DNA of 64,000 nt from CAMAVH01 sp046297835 (GTDB lineage Bacteria; Pseudomonadota; Alphaproteobacteria; SMXQ01). The stretch lies in assembly GCA_046297835.1 (NCBI GenBank), contig JBKBHI010000002.1, forward strand, positions 1 to 64,000. The letters run 5' to 3'. Below, in pieces: positions 47,767 to 56,905 of this stretch (its first letter is position 1; the number at the start of each line of letters is the position of its first letter). The notes under the pieces were generated by a model. The model made no database searches and was not told the origin of the DNA. It worked only from the letters and a program-made list of their open reading frames with translations. A program made the translations under genes and the position numbers.

Positions 47767-48915
47767 ATGTATCCGATGCTTCGGAGCACATTCATCGCGA
47801 CCGCGTCGCTGTTGGCCATCAGCGCCGAAGCCGTCGCCGCCGATTTGCCGAAAATGACGCAGAAGGTTTTGACCGAGTTGAAACTCGACCCTTCGCTCAT
47901 GAACGGCCTCGATAACGAACTCAAAGTGCCGCAAGCCTGGCTCGACGCGGCGAACAAAGAAGGCGAAGTCATCATCACAGGCACATGGCCGGACAAGCAG
48001 TTCCGCGTCATGACCCAGCCTTTCGTTGAGAGATACCCCTCCATAAAGCTCACCTATGAGCGCAATGCCGGCACCAGCCGCGGCATGGCCGTGGTGATGG
48101 CGCTATCGTCGGGGCGCGTGATCGCCGACGTGCTGACGAGCATCGCCGACGCCTACATCCAATTCCAGGAGATGAGGGCTTTCGCCGATCTGCGCGATTT
48201 GCCCGGCATCAAGAACATCCCGAGCGATTACGCCTCCTCCGACGGAACCTGGGTCAGCCACAAGCTGTCCTACCGCTGCATGGCCTATAACACCGACAAG
48301 CTGAAACCTACCGACATGCCGGCGAAATGGGATGACCTTCTGACCAATCCCAAATGGCGCAACGGCGGCTTAGCCCTTACCAACCAGCCGAACTCCTGGC
48401 TGCTCGGCCTGTGGGAAACCTACGGCGAGGCATGGGGCCGCGATTTCACCCGCCGCCTGTTCGAAGAGCTGAAACCGGAACAGCGCAAGGAGAGCATGAC
48501 CGCCGCTACGGCGCTGACCGTGTCGGGCGAGCTCTTGGCGACCATTCCGTCGCCGGAATGGCAGGTGCAGGGCTATGTCGATAAGAAGGCGCCGATCAAC
48601 TATCACTGCCCGGAGCCGGTGCCGATCACGCTGTCGCAGATCGTGCTGCTCGAAAAATCGCCGCGCAAGAACGCAGGCAAGGTCTTCCTCAATTGGATGC
48701 TGAGCCGCGAAGGGCAGATGATGCAGTACTACGACTCCTATGTCGTGCCCGTGCATAAGGACCTGCAGATCCCGCCGTTCGTCTCCGAGTTCGTCAATGT
48801 GGCGGGTAAGCAGAAAAACGTCCGCGACGAATCTCTGCTCGGCAGCGACATGCAGAAAAAGATGCTCGAAGTCTGGAACAGCTACTGGGCCTCGACCTCG
48901 GGCCGCGGTCGATAA
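47767..48915 (+). CDS. Extracellular solute-binding protein (first of a tandem pair)
   Basis: A 382-residue periplasmic binding protein of the iron(III)/ABC type. The signal peptide MYPMLRSTFIATASLLAISA ends EAVAADL. The body has FVERYPSIKL, RCMAYNTDKL and the distinctive YHCPEPVPITLSQIV. ACGGGGAGAACGC precedes the ATG at 47767. A paralogue sits directly downstream, with no permease or ATPase nearby, so transport must use distant subunits or the protein serves as a sensor. It starts cluster B. Confidence 0.88.
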   Translation: MYPMLRSTFIATASLLAISAEAVAADLPKMTQKVLTELKLDPSLMNGLDNELKVPQAWLDAANKEGEVIITGTWPDKQFRVMTQPFVERYPSIKLTYERNAGTSRGMAVVMALSSGRVIADVLTSIADAYIQFQEMRAFADLRDLPGIKNIPSDYASSDGTWVSHKLSYRCMAYNTDKLKPTDMPAKWDDLLTNPKWRNGGLALTNQPNSWLLGLWETYGEAWGRDFTRRLFEELKPEQRKESMTAATALTVSGELLATIPSPEWQVQGYVDKKAPINYHCPEPVPITLSQIVLLEKSPRKNAGKVFLNWMLSREGQMMQYYDSYVVPVHKDLQIPPFVSEFVNVAGKQKNVRDESLLGSDMQKKMLEVWNSYWASTSGRGR

Positions 48916-48924
48916 GGTTGTCGC

Positions 48925-48960
48925 TGGCCGTCGCCGCTCGCAAAGGGGCGGCGACGGCCA
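48925..48960 (+). terminator. Strong hairpin between tandem binding-protein genes
   Basis: TGGCCGTCGCCGC (48925-48937) pairs perfectly with GCGGCGACGGCCA (48948-48960) around a 10-nt loop, just after the first binding-protein stop. No T-tract follows, so it may partially terminate transcription or protect upstream mRNA. Confidence 0.6.
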
Positions 48961-49120
48961 AGCGCCAAAAAATCCCGGCCGCGACATCGCTAGTATGCGG
49001 CTGCAGGGCTTCGGCAAAAGTTTCGTCGGCCCCGCACCCCGTGGCTTAAGCCGCCTGCGCCAAGCGTAAAAAATCCGCAGACATCGCGAAGAACGATGTC
49101 GGAAAACGAAGGGGAGGATT

Positions 49121-50251
49121 ATGCATAATCTGACATCGCGCGCCCTATGCGCCGCCGCCGTGATACTCGGCTCGATCTCCGCCGCAACCGCGACCGAGCT
49201 GCCGAAAGCGACAAAAGCCGCTCTTACCGAACTCAAGCTCGAGTCCTCGATCATGGACGGTCTCGACGCCGAGCTCGACGTTCCGAAAGCATGGACGGAC
49301 GGAGCTGCGCAGGAGAAAGGCGCGGTCATCATTCTCGGCACCTGGCAGGACGCCGAATTCCGGCGCATCACCGAAGCTTTCGTCGAGCGCTATCCTTCGA
49401 TCAAATTGAATTACGCCCGCTCGACCTCCGCCGCGCGCGGCATGAAGGTGCTGATGGCGTTGAGCGCCGGCCGCGCCATCGCCGACGTGATCACCAGCGT
49501 CGGCGATTCCTACGGCGAATTCAAAGAGCAGAAGGCGCTGGCCGATCTGCGCGATCTGCCGGGCGTCAAGAATCTGGCGGCCGACCATATCGACGCCGAA
49601 GGCAGTTGGGTCGCGCACAAGATCGGCTTTCGCTGCATGAGCTACAACACCGATCTCGTCAAAACCGCCGACCTGCCCAAGACATGGGACGATCTGCTGA
49701 ACAATCCCGCCTGGCGCGGCGGCAAGATCGCCTTGTCCAACACGCCCAACGCGTGGCTCCTCGCCTTGTGGTCCGAGAAGGGCGAAGACTGGGGCAGGCA
49801 GTTCACCAAGCGCCTGTTCACCGAACTGCAGCCGCAGCAGCGCAAGGAAGGCATGATGGCCGTGACGGGTCTGGCGGTCGCTGGCGAGTTCTATGCCAAC
49901 ATTCCGGCGCCGGAGCGTCGCGTCGAGCAATATGCCAGCAAGGGCGCGCCGATCGGCTACCACTGTCCCGAGCCCGTGCCGATCACTCTGTCGCAGATCG
50001 TCATGCTGGAGAAGGCGGAACGAAAGAACGGCGCGCGCATCTTCATCAATTGGCTCATCAGCCGCGAAGGCCAAATCCTGCAATTTGTCGCCAACGCGTC
50101 GGTGCCCGTCCACAAGGACTTGCAGGATCCTCGTTTCATCCCCTTCTCCGAAACCATCGTGGGCAAGCCCAGCATCGCGCGCGGCGAAGACATGTTCGGA
50201 GACATCGTCACGAGAATGGACGAAGCCTGGAACGCCCATTGGACGAAATGA
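49121..50251 (+). CDS. Extracellular solute-binding protein (second of a tandem pair)
   Basis: A 376-residue paralogue of the protein at 47767-48915, aligning along its whole length (for example LTELKLESSIMDGLDAELDV against LTELKLDPSLMNGLDNELKV, and YHCPEPVPITLSQIV in both). The signal peptide is MHNLTSRALCAAAVILGSIS, ending ATATEL. GGGGAGG precedes the ATG. The pair probably arose by tandem duplication and may bind related ligands. Two VOC genes follow on the same strand. Confidence 0.88.
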   Translation: MHNLTSRALCAAAVILGSISAATATELPKATKAALTELKLESSIMDGLDAELDVPKAWTDGAAQEKGAVIILGTWQDAEFRRITEAFVERYPSIKLNYARSTSAARGMKVLMALSAGRAIADVITSVGDSYGEFKEQKALADLRDLPGVKNLAADHIDAEGSWVAHKIGFRCMSYNTDLVKTADLPKTWDDLLNNPAWRGGKIALSNTPNAWLLALWSEKGEDWGRQFTKRLFTELQPQQRKEGMMAVTGLAVAGEFYANIPAPERRVEQYASKGAPIGYHCPEPVPITLSQIVMLEKAERKNGARIFINWLISREGQILQFVANASVPVHKDLQDPRFIPFSETIVGKPSIARGEDMFGDIVTRMDEAWNAHWTK

Positions 50252-50314
50252 GCCGCTGACGACGCGAGCGCCGCTTCATCCTCGGAAAACCGGCGGCTCA
50301 CGGAAAGGAAAGTA

Positions 50315-51112
50315 ATGGCGTCGAAGATCAATCACGTGGCGATGATGAGCGCCAACTATGCGCTCGAGTCGAAATTCTACGAGTCCGTTTTCGGTATGCG
50401 CATCTCGCCGAAAGCGCGGCCGGCGCGGGCCGTGTCGATCGGCGACGGATATGTCGGCATGAACATCAATCCGCGCCGCGCCGGACGCCCCAGCCGGCTC
50501 GACCATTTCGGCATCCAGGTCGACGATCTCGAATCGACGGTGGCGCGCATCCGCGAGCGGCATCCGGAGATCGAGGTCCTCAAGCGCCCCAGCACACGCC
50601 CCTTCGTCGAGCTCGCCAGCTACGATCCCGACGGCAACGTCTTCGATCTGAGCCAGGCGAAGAGCGACAAGCTCAAAGACATATACGCCCACAACGACTG
50701 GCAGGCCGAGCGCCGCGTCAGCCACATCGGAATCCGCACGCTCAACGCGGAAGTCTGCGCCGAATATTACGTCGACATGTTCGACTTGAAGCCGGCGAAT
50801 CTGCCGATCAAGAACGCTCACGGCGTCACGGATGGCATGGTGACGCTGATTTTTCTGCCGTGGAACATCGAAGATTATGCCGGCGCGACGCCGGTCGGCC
50901 CCGGCATCCACTATTTCGGCTTCAAGGTCGAAGACTTGGCCAAGTTCAAGGAGGACCTGGAAGCGGCCGGGAAAAGCAATCCGCTGCTCACGCCCGCGCC
51001 CGTCGGATTGGGAGCCGAGGGCCGGGCCCGTCTCGCGCTGTTCGAGCGCGACAGCCTCGGCATCCTGCGCATGGCCGATCCCGACGGCAACCTACTCGAC
51101 ATCGTGGCATGA
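50315..51112 (+). CDS. Two-domain VOC protein, extradiol dioxygenase-like (first)
   Basis: A 265-residue protein with two tandem VOC modules. Candidate metal ligands are His in INHVAMMS, His in LDHFGIQV, His in VSHIGIRT and His in GIHYFGFKV. At the usual place of the metal-binding Glu, the C-terminal module has Asp in DGNLLDIVA. The gene overlaps the next one by 4 bp (ATGA), implying coupled translation. The context with a TPP enzyme and a cupin suggests an aromatic or dioxo-acid pathway. Extradiol dioxygenase activity is likely but not certain because of the missing Glu. Confidence 0.85.
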   Translation: MASKINHVAMMSANYALESKFYESVFGMRISPKARPARAVSIGDGYVGMNINPRRAGRPSRLDHFGIQVDDLESTVARIRERHPEIEVLKRPSTRPFVELASYDPDGNVFDLSQAKSDKLKDIYAHNDWQAERRVSHIGIRTLNAEVCAEYYVDMFDLKPANLPIKNAHGVTDGMVTLIFLPWNIEDYAGATPVGPGIHYFGFKVEDLAKFKEDLEAAGKSNPLLTPAPVGLGAEGRARLALFERDSLGILRMADPDGNLLDIVA

Positions 51113-51933
51113 ACGAAGCCGCGATGACCGCCAGCATCAATCATCTGACCATCGTCAGCGAGAACAACCACGTCGTCGGCCGGTTCTACGAAGGCGTCTT
51201 CGGACTCCGCCCCGCAGGCGATCACGACCCGCTGGGACCCGTCCGGATCGGCGACGGCCATGTCGGCCTCAACATCCATCCGCGCCTCGCCGGCCAACCG
51301 GCGCAACTCGACCGCTTCGGCATCGCGGTGCAGGATCTTGAAAGCACGCTCGGGCGCCTGCAGGAAGCCTACCCGCGCCTCACCGGGGCGGCGACTGGCC
51401 GCAGCACGCAATGGGGAGCGGTCAGCGTCCACGACCCTGACGGCAACCTGCTCATGCTCTCGCAACAGGGCGGGCGCGCCCATGACGACATTTACGAGCC
51501 TGACGGGCGCGAACGGTCGCGCGCGATCGACCATGTCGCTTTGCGCGTGCTGCATCCGCAAAAAATCGCGGAGTTCTACATGCGCATGTTCGGCTTCGCG
51601 CGGATCGACGGGCCGGCCAGCGAGCGGAACGTCTATCTCTCCGACGGCAATATCACTCTGGTCGTCATCCCATGGCGTCTGAGCGATTTCGAAAATACCG
51701 GCATTTCCGCGCGCGGGCTGGATCATATCGGCTTTCGGGTCGAGAGCCTCGACGCGCTCAAGAACGACATGACGCAGGCCATCGAACTGAATTACCGCTT
51801 TCAGCCGAACGCCAGCATCGTCGGAAAAGGCAAGGAAGGCGCGAACCGTATCGAGATGTTTCGCCGGACCTGCCCGCTCGGCTGCCACCATCTGGCCGAC
51901 CCCGACGGCCTCATCATCGACGTGCGGGAATAG
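51109..51933 (+). CDS. Two-domain VOC protein, extradiol dioxygenase-like (second)
   Basis: A 274-residue paralogue of the preceding gene, sharing INHLTIV, GDGHVGLNIHPRLAG (matching GDGYVGMNINPRRAG) and the AIDHVALRV and GLDHIGFRV modules. Here also the final strand reads GLIIDVRE. Start at 51109; the ATG at 51124 (MTASINH) is the family-like alternative. It may form a heterodimer with the first VOC protein; this is inference from translational coupling. Confidence 0.85.
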   Translation: MNEAAMTASINHLTIVSENNHVVGRFYEGVFGLRPAGDHDPLGPVRIGDGHVGLNIHPRLAGQPAQLDRFGIAVQDLESTLGRLQEAYPRLTGAATGRSTQWGAVSVHDPDGNLLMLSQQGGRAHDDIYEPDGRERSRAIDHVALRVLHPQKIAEFYMRMFGFARIDGPASERNVYLSDGNITLVVIPWRLSDFENTGISARGLDHIGFRVESLDALKNDMTQAIELNYRFQPNASIVGKGKEGANRIEMFRRTCPLGCHHLADPDGLIIDVRE

Positions 51934-52026
51934 CGGGCAGCAAGCCTATCCGGCCATCCGCAAATCGGCGGGCTTGCCCGCCTCGCCTTCATCGCATCAT
52001 ACACACCGTTCGAGGAGCTTTCGTTC

Positions 52027-53862
52027 ATGACCGCCGAAAAAGAAAAAAACGCCGCGCGCGCCGCCGTAGCCAGCGTCGAAGTCGCGACCGGCACGCATAA
52101 GCCGAACCAGCCGGAATACGGCTCCGACGCGGTCGTCGAACTGCTGAACGGGTTCGGGTTCGACTACGCCTTTCTCAATCCCGGCTCCAGCTATCGCGGC
52201 CTTCACGACTCGCTCGTCAACTACAACGCGAACGTGACGCCGAAAGTCGTCCTCGGTCTGCATGAAGACGCCGTGACGGCGATGGCCCAGGGCTACGCCA
52301 CCGCCTCGGGCAAGCCCGCGCTCTGCATCCTGCACAATATGGTCGGCCTGATGCACGGTGCGATGGGCGTGTTCAACATGTATTGCGCCGGCATGCCCGT
52401 GGTCATTCTCGGCGGCTCGGGCCCGTCCGACATGGCGCTGCGCGGCCCCGTGGACTATCTGCATTCCGCCAACACCCAGGGCGAGATCGTGCGCTCCTAC
52501 GTCAAATGGGACGACGAGGCGACGACGCTGGAAGGCGTGATCGAATCGGTGATGCGCGGCTACAAGATCGCCAATACCGTGCCCAAAGGCCCGGTCTATG
52601 TCGCCTTCGACTCCGGCATCCAGGAGCAGAAGCTGGCGGGGCCGATCGCCCTGCCCGACGTCGCCGATCCGCGTTTCCAGCCGCCGGCCCCGCCCGCCGC
52701 CAGCAAGGAGATCGTCGAACGAATGACGGACATGCTCGTCGGCGCGGATTATCCGATGATCGTCGGCGGCCGGGTCGGCTATTTGCCGGCGGCGACGAAG
52801 CCGATGCGGGAACTCGTCGAACTGCTCGGCGCCGCCTATTGCGAAGACCGGTCCTTCGTCTCGCTGGCGACGCGGCATCCGCAGAACCTCACCGGCTCTC
52901 GCGAAGCGCTCGCCAAATCCGACGTGCTGCTCGCCGTCGATTGCGCCGACGTGCATTGGACCGTGGGCGGCTACATGGGGCGGCGCAGCAACACTTATAA
53001 AAAGCCCGAGGACGCCGGCCATCGGCGGCAGATCATCGACCTGTCGATGAACGAAAGCGCCAACCGCCGCTGGAGCCGCATCGGCGGCCCGATCGCCGAC
53101 ACCGCGCTGCAGGTGATGGCCGACCCATTGACGGTGCTGGCGCAGATCATCGAAGCGCTGAAAGCGCGCATCGCCGCCGAGCCCGCGCTGGCCGACCGCT
53201 TCGCGAAACGCGCGGCGGCGATCGCGCAGGAAAAGGCGGCGCTGGTCCAGAAGCAGCAAGAGAGGCTCAAGGCGCGTTGGGACGAGGACCCCATCTCTCC
53301 CGGCCGCATGGTCGCCGAACTGTTCGCCGCCGTGCGCCATAAGCCTTGGTATCTCACCTTGCGCAACCACCGCTCATGGCCCGAAGGCGCTTGGGAATTC
53401 GACGGCGCCGGCCAATATGCCGGACATTCCTCGGGCGGCGGCCTCGGCCACGGCACCGGCGCTTCGGTCGGCGCGGCCTTCGCCTGCCTGGACGACGGCC
53501 GCTTTCCCGTCGGCATCATCGGCGACGGCGATTTCCTGATGGCGACGACGGCCGTCTGGACGGCCGTCCACTACAAGGTGCCGTTGTTGATGGTCATCAA
53601 CAACAACACCTCCTGGTTCAACGACGAAGAGCACCAGATCAAGATCGCCAAGACCCGCGGCCGGCCGCCGGAGAACGCCTATATCGGCACGACGACGCGA
53701 AGCCCGGATGTCGATTTCGTGAAAGTGTCCGAAGGCTACGGCGCCTATGCCGAGGGGCCCATCACCAAGCCGGGCGACCTGGCCGGCGCGTTCCAGCGCG
53801 CGGTCAAGGTGGTCGAGAGCGGCGGCGTGGCGGTCATCGACGTCCGCACCGGCAATCTATAA
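52027..53862 (+). CDS. Thiamine-diphosphate-dependent enzyme (decarboxylase/synthase type)
   Basis: A 611-residue TPP enzyme with the three-domain layout of acetolactate synthase, benzoylformate decarboxylase and oxalyl-CoA decarboxylase. The cofactor-activating Glu is E80 in GLHEDAVTAMAQGYA. The TPP/Mg motif G499-D500-G501-D502 begins IIGDGDFLM and is followed by INNNTSWFN. It acts on a 2-oxo acid, either splitting off CO2 or condensing. GAGGAG precedes the ATG. It lies between the VOC pair and a cupin gene, so it may act on a ring-cleavage-derived keto acid. Confidence 0.9.
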   Translation: MTAEKEKNAARAAVASVEVATGTHKPNQPEYGSDAVVELLNGFGFDYAFLNPGSSYRGLHDSLVNYNANVTPKVVLGLHEDAVTAMAQGYATASGKPALCILHNMVGLMHGAMGVFNMYCAGMPVVILGGSGPSDMALRGPVDYLHSANTQGEIVRSYVKWDDEATTLEGVIESVMRGYKIANTVPKGPVYVAFDSGIQEQKLAGPIALPDVADPRFQPPAPPAASKEIVERMTDMLVGADYPMIVGGRVGYLPAATKPMRELVELLGAAYCEDRSFVSLATRHPQNLTGSREALAKSDVLLAVDCADVHWTVGGYMGRRSNTYKKPEDAGHRRQIIDLSMNESANRRWSRIGGPIADTALQVMADPLTVLAQIIEALKARIAAEPALADRFAKRAAAIAQEKAALVQKQQERLKARWDEDPISPGRMVAELFAAVRHKPWYLTLRNHRSWPEGAWEFDGAGQYAGHSSGGGLGHGTGASVGAAFACLDDGRFPVGIIGDGDFLMATTAVWTAVHYKVPLLMVINNNTSWFNDEEHQIKIAKTRGRPPENAYIGTTTRSPDVDFVKVSEGYGAYAEGPITKPGDLAGAFQRAVKVVESGGVAVIDVRTGNL

Positions 53863-53883
53863 ACGCGATAAGGGAGAACCAGC

Positions 53884-54378
53884 ATGTCCACGACCATGGA
53901 ATCGAACACGACGCCAGCCGATGACGTCGCCCTGGAAGCCCGCCATGTCGAGGCCGAATCCCAGGTGCGCGTCTATCATTACGAGAAGCCCGACGCGGAA
54001 AGGGCCAAGGCGCGGGTTCGCCTCGGCAAGACCGATCTCGTCAGCGCCGCCGTGCAAATCGTCAAGAAGGACGGCGGCGAGAACAACCTGCATTTTCACA
54101 CGATGATCGACACCTTCTGGATGGTCCTGAAAGGCCGGTGCCGCTTTTACGGGCCGGGGGACGAGCTCATCGGCGAGCTTGGGCCGATGGAGGGCACCAT
54201 CACGCCCCGCTACGCGCGCTACTGGTTCGAGAACGCCGGCGACGAAGAATTGGAGTTGTTGCAGGTCGCCGCGTCGGCCCGCCCCGGCGATTCGACGCCC
54301 ATGGGCGGCCGCACCGATGCCGCGCCGCAGCGCTTCAAGGTCGGCACGACCGAACGGTTCACGGCCGAAAAGTCTTGA
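53884..54378 (+). CDS. Cupin-domain protein (cluster B copy)
   Basis: A 164-residue cupin, paralogous to 32928-33395: both have the same core (GGENNLHFHT against GGENNLHYHT, then FYGPGDELIGELG against FYGVGDEIIGEFG, and ARYWFENAG against ARYWFEKSG). The start at 53884 follows GGGAGAACC. It is convergent with the TctC gene at 54845, as in the cluster A pair. Function is unknown. Confidence 0.85.
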   Translation: MSTTMESNTTPADDVALEARHVEAESQVRVYHYEKPDAERAKARVRLGKTDLVSAAVQIVKKDGGENNLHFHTMIDTFWMVLKGRCRFYGPGDELIGELGPMEGTITPRYARYWFENAGDEELELLQVAASARPGDSTPMGGRTDAAPQRFKVGTTERFTAEKS

Positions 54379-54400
54379 GGCCGATCGGCGAAACGCCGGC

Positions 54401-54556
54401 TCAGCCGCGCCGGGATTCCCGGACCAGCAGTTGCAAAAGCGACGCCAATTCGAAAGGCTTCTGCAGCACGGCGGTGGAGCGAAAGCGCTCGGCCAGGCCG
54501 GCTTGGCCGTAACCCGTCGTGAAAATGAACGGCAGATGCCGGCGCATCAACGCATC
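54401..54556 (-). pseudogene. C-terminal remnant of a response-regulator receiver domain
   Basis: The minus-strand frame reads LPFIFTTGYGQAGLAERF and then VLQKPFELASLLQLL, which is the second half of a CheY-like receiver: the conserved Thr is in FTTGYG and the Lys in QKPF. The first half, with the acidic pair and the phospho-acceptor Asp, is missing. Upstream DNA is a GC-rich region without any receiver sequence. It is therefore a fragment left by deletion. Confidence 0.6.
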
Positions 54557-54557
54557 G

Positions 54558-54743
54558 GCCCCCGGCCCCGGGGGCGTTTGCTTCCGCCCCCCGGCCCAGG
54601 ACGGCATGGGGAAAGGCGACCTCGCCCCCCTGCGCTCGCGCAAAATGCCGCGAGAAATCTCCGCCCGCTCGCGAAGTTGCGGCGAGTTGCCTGACGCGTC
54701 AGGAATCGAGGGGTTCCGCGGCGAAGCGGAAATTTCGCCGCGG
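54558..54743. other. GC-rich intergenic region with stacked hairpins and a palindrome
   Basis: No gene is seen here. It contains GCCCCCGG/CCGGGGGC (54558-54575), the perfect 14-bp palindrome CCTGACGCGTCAGG (54690-54703), and CCGCGGCGAA/TTCGCCGCGG (54716-54725 with 54734-54743). The palindrome may be a protein-binding site; the others resemble terminator stems. The neighbouring receiver remnant suggests a site of past rearrangement. Confidence 0.55.
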
Positions 54744-54802
54744 CTCCATGCCAACCGTTCGGGGCGATGCCGCGCCCGCCAGGGACGCCGACCGCCGCGA
54801 AT

Positions 54803-54828
54803 CGGGCCGCATCCTGCGATGCGGCCCG
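54803..54828 (-). terminator. Hairpin just past the second TctC gene
   Basis: CGGGCCGCATC (54803-54813) pairs perfectly with GATGCGGCCCG (54818-54828) around a 4-nt loop, 17-42 bp past the minus-strand TctC stop. It lacks a T-tract but is well placed to end that transcript. Confidence 0.65.
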
Positions 54829-54844
54829 CTTCCGCCGCGGGCGT

Positions 54845-55873
54845 TTACTTTTCGAGCGCCGACAAGGCCTTCGCCCGCTCCACGACCGCGGGCGGGACGT
54901 CCCGGCCCTCTTCCACCAGGGCCTGCAGCCTTTCGCCGCGCATCGGGTCGAGTTCGAGACCGGACTTATTCAAATCCGCCTCGAACGTCGGATCGTTGAT
55001 GGTCTTCCAGAACGCCTCGCGCAGCATCGCGACCGTCTCCTTCGGCACGCCCGGCGGCGCGACGATCGAACGGCCGATATCCGAAGGCGCGGCGAAGAAG
55101 CGCAGCAACTGGCGGTCCTCCTCGTTCTTTGCGAGGTCGAGCATGCGCGGCACATTCGGCAGGTCGTCATTCTTTTCGGCCCCCGTCTGCAGCAGCAGAC
55201 GGATTTTTCCGTCGCGCAGCCAATCGGCCTGCGCCGCCTTGATCGCCGTCCAGGGCCGGCTGAGGCCGTGAATTTCGCCGCGCTCCATCGCCAACAGCGA
55301 TTCGCTGGTGCCTTTGTAGCCCGTGAGAATCTGCAGCTTGGTGCCGACGACGTTGTTGAGGATCACCCAGTTCAAACGCGAAGCGGCGCCCGATGCCGAC
55401 ACGATGAAGTTCTTGTCGAAGGCGTCTTCGATCTTCTGGATCGGCGACGTATGCCAGGAGAACAGCACGGCGCTGTTGGAGGCGAGCCGGCCAACCCAGT
55501 TGAATTTGGTGGTGTCAGCCTTCAGGCCGCTGCGGCCCATCAGCTCGAAGGCTTGTATGGCCTGATCGATCATGCCGATGACGGTGCCGTCCTTCGGCGC
55601 GATTTCGTAGAGATGGTTGGTCGCCCGCACGCTGCCCGCGCCCGGCATGTTCTGCGTGATGCCGCTCGGATTGCCCGGCAGAAACCGCCCGATATGGGTT
55701 GCGATCAAGCGGCTGTATCCGTCATAGCTGCCGCCGACGTCGAAGCCGACGATGACGGTGATCTGCTTTCCGGAAAAGCCCGGCGCCGATTGAGCCTGAG
55801 CCTGCGCAGGCGTCAAGGCCCACGTCGCCGCCAGCGCCATGATCGTGGCGCTCATCTTTTTCGCATAGGTCAT
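54845..55873 (-). CDS. Tripartite tricarboxylate (Bug/TctC) solute-binding protein, second copy
   Basis: A 342-residue TctC-family receptor, paralogous to 33493-34533 (FSWHTSPIQKI against ISWHTSPVKTM, AMERGEIHG against AMERGEVHG, LPGNPSGITQNMPGAG against LPGNPTFVPQNMQGAG). The signal peptide is MTYAKKMSATIMALAATWAL, ending AQAQS. No tctA or tctB genes are present. It forms a convergent pair with the cluster B cupin. It may bind an organic acid made or used by the pathway. Confidence 0.92.
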   Translation of the reverse strand: MTYAKKMSATIMALAATWALTPAQAQAQSAPGFSGKQITVIVGFDVGGSYDGYSRLIATHIGRFLPGNPSGITQNMPGAGSVRATNHLYEIAPKDGTVIGMIDQAIQAFELMGRSGLKADTTKFNWVGRLASNSAVLFSWHTSPIQKIEDAFDKNFIVSASGAASRLNWVILNNVVGTKLQILTGYKGTSESLLAMERGEIHGLSRPWTAIKAAQADWLRDGKIRLLLQTGAEKNDDLPNVPRMLDLAKNEEDRQLLRFFAAPSDIGRSIVAPPGVPKETVAMLREAFWKTINDPTFEADLNKSGLELDPMRGERLQALVEEGRDVPPAVVERAKALSALEK

Positions 55874-56119
55874 TCGTTATCCTCCCGTTGTTCGTTCTTG
55901 TGCACTCTTCGGTGCTTGTCGCCGGCCCGACATGCCTGTCTGCCGGCACTTTCGCCTGCTCGCCAGCTCGCTGGCGTCAGCGATTCTTTCCCTCCTTTTC
56001 CGTGCGCTCCGCGCCGCAGGCAACCGCGCCGAAGTTGGCGTTCGACCGATCCTAAACTAAACTATGCCCGCTATAAATCACGAGCCTGTAGGCCGTAAAA
56101 AAACGGGGAGAACGCCGCC

Positions 56120-56905
56120 ATGGAAGGCGCAATTGTCAGCGAAAATGCGGCAAACGGCCGCCCGAGCGCGTTCAGCGCGGCGGAATGGGACACCCGGATG
56201 CAGCTCGCGGCGGCATTCCGCATCGCGCATCACCTGGGCTGGAACGATCGCTTGGTCAATCACATCACCGCCCGCGTGCAAGGCGAGCCCGACCACTTTC
56301 TGATGAATCCTCATGATCTGGGCTGGCATGAAGTCACCGCCAGCAGCCTGGTGAAGGCCGACATCGACGGCCGCATCTTGAGCGGCGGCGACGCCCCGCT
56401 CGCGCCCGCCGGCCTCAATTTCCACAGCGCCATTCTCAAGGCCAACAGAACGACCAATTGCGTCGTCCACACCCATCCGATGGCGGGCATCGTCATCTCC
56501 GCGACGGTCGGCGGCCTGAAGATCTTCGACCAAAGCAGCTGCATGCTGCACCGCGACGTCGGCTACCATGCGTTCGAAGGCTATGCGAACGAACGCGACG
56601 AAGCCGCGCGCATCATCGCCGATCTAGGCGACCGCAAAGCGATGATCATGCGCAATCACGGCCTGCTGAGCGTCGGTCGCACCATCGGCGAAGCCTTCAG
56701 CTACATGCGCCGCTTGATCACGGCTTGCGAATTGCAAGAGCGCATCATGTCGCTGAACACGGAGATCCGTGAAATCCCTGACGACATCAAGGATTTCACC
56801 AAGTCGCAGATCGACGCGCGCCGGCCGAACCAGCCGCTGGGCGGTCCGGAATGGCGGATGTGCATGCGCATGGCCGACGAGCTCTATCCCGACTACAAAA
56901 CCTGA
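56120..56905 (+). CDS. Class II aldolase/adducin-family protein
   Basis: A 261-residue zinc-dependent aldolase fold (FucA/AraD/adducin). The metal-binding HTHPMAGIV and the later RNHGLLSVG are visible. Catabolic members cleave phospho-sugars or 4-hydroxy-2-oxo acids or decarboxylate; the substrate is not clear here. It is preceded by ACGGGGAGAACGC, identical over 13 bases to the sequence before the binding-protein gene at 47767. It is divergent from the TctC gene and convergent with the D-2-hydroxyacid dehydrogenase. Confidence 0.9.
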   Translation: MEGAIVSENAANGRPSAFSAAEWDTRMQLAAAFRIAHHLGWNDRLVNHITARVQGEPDHFLMNPHDLGWHEVTASSLVKADIDGRILSGGDAPLAPAGLNFHSAILKANRTTNCVVHTHPMAGIVISATVGGLKIFDQSSCMLHRDVGYHAFEGYANERDEAARIIADLGDRKAMIMRNHGLLSVGRTIGEAFSYMRRLITACELQERIMSLNTEIREIPDDIKDFTKSQIDARRPNQPLGGPEWRMCMRMADELYPDYKT

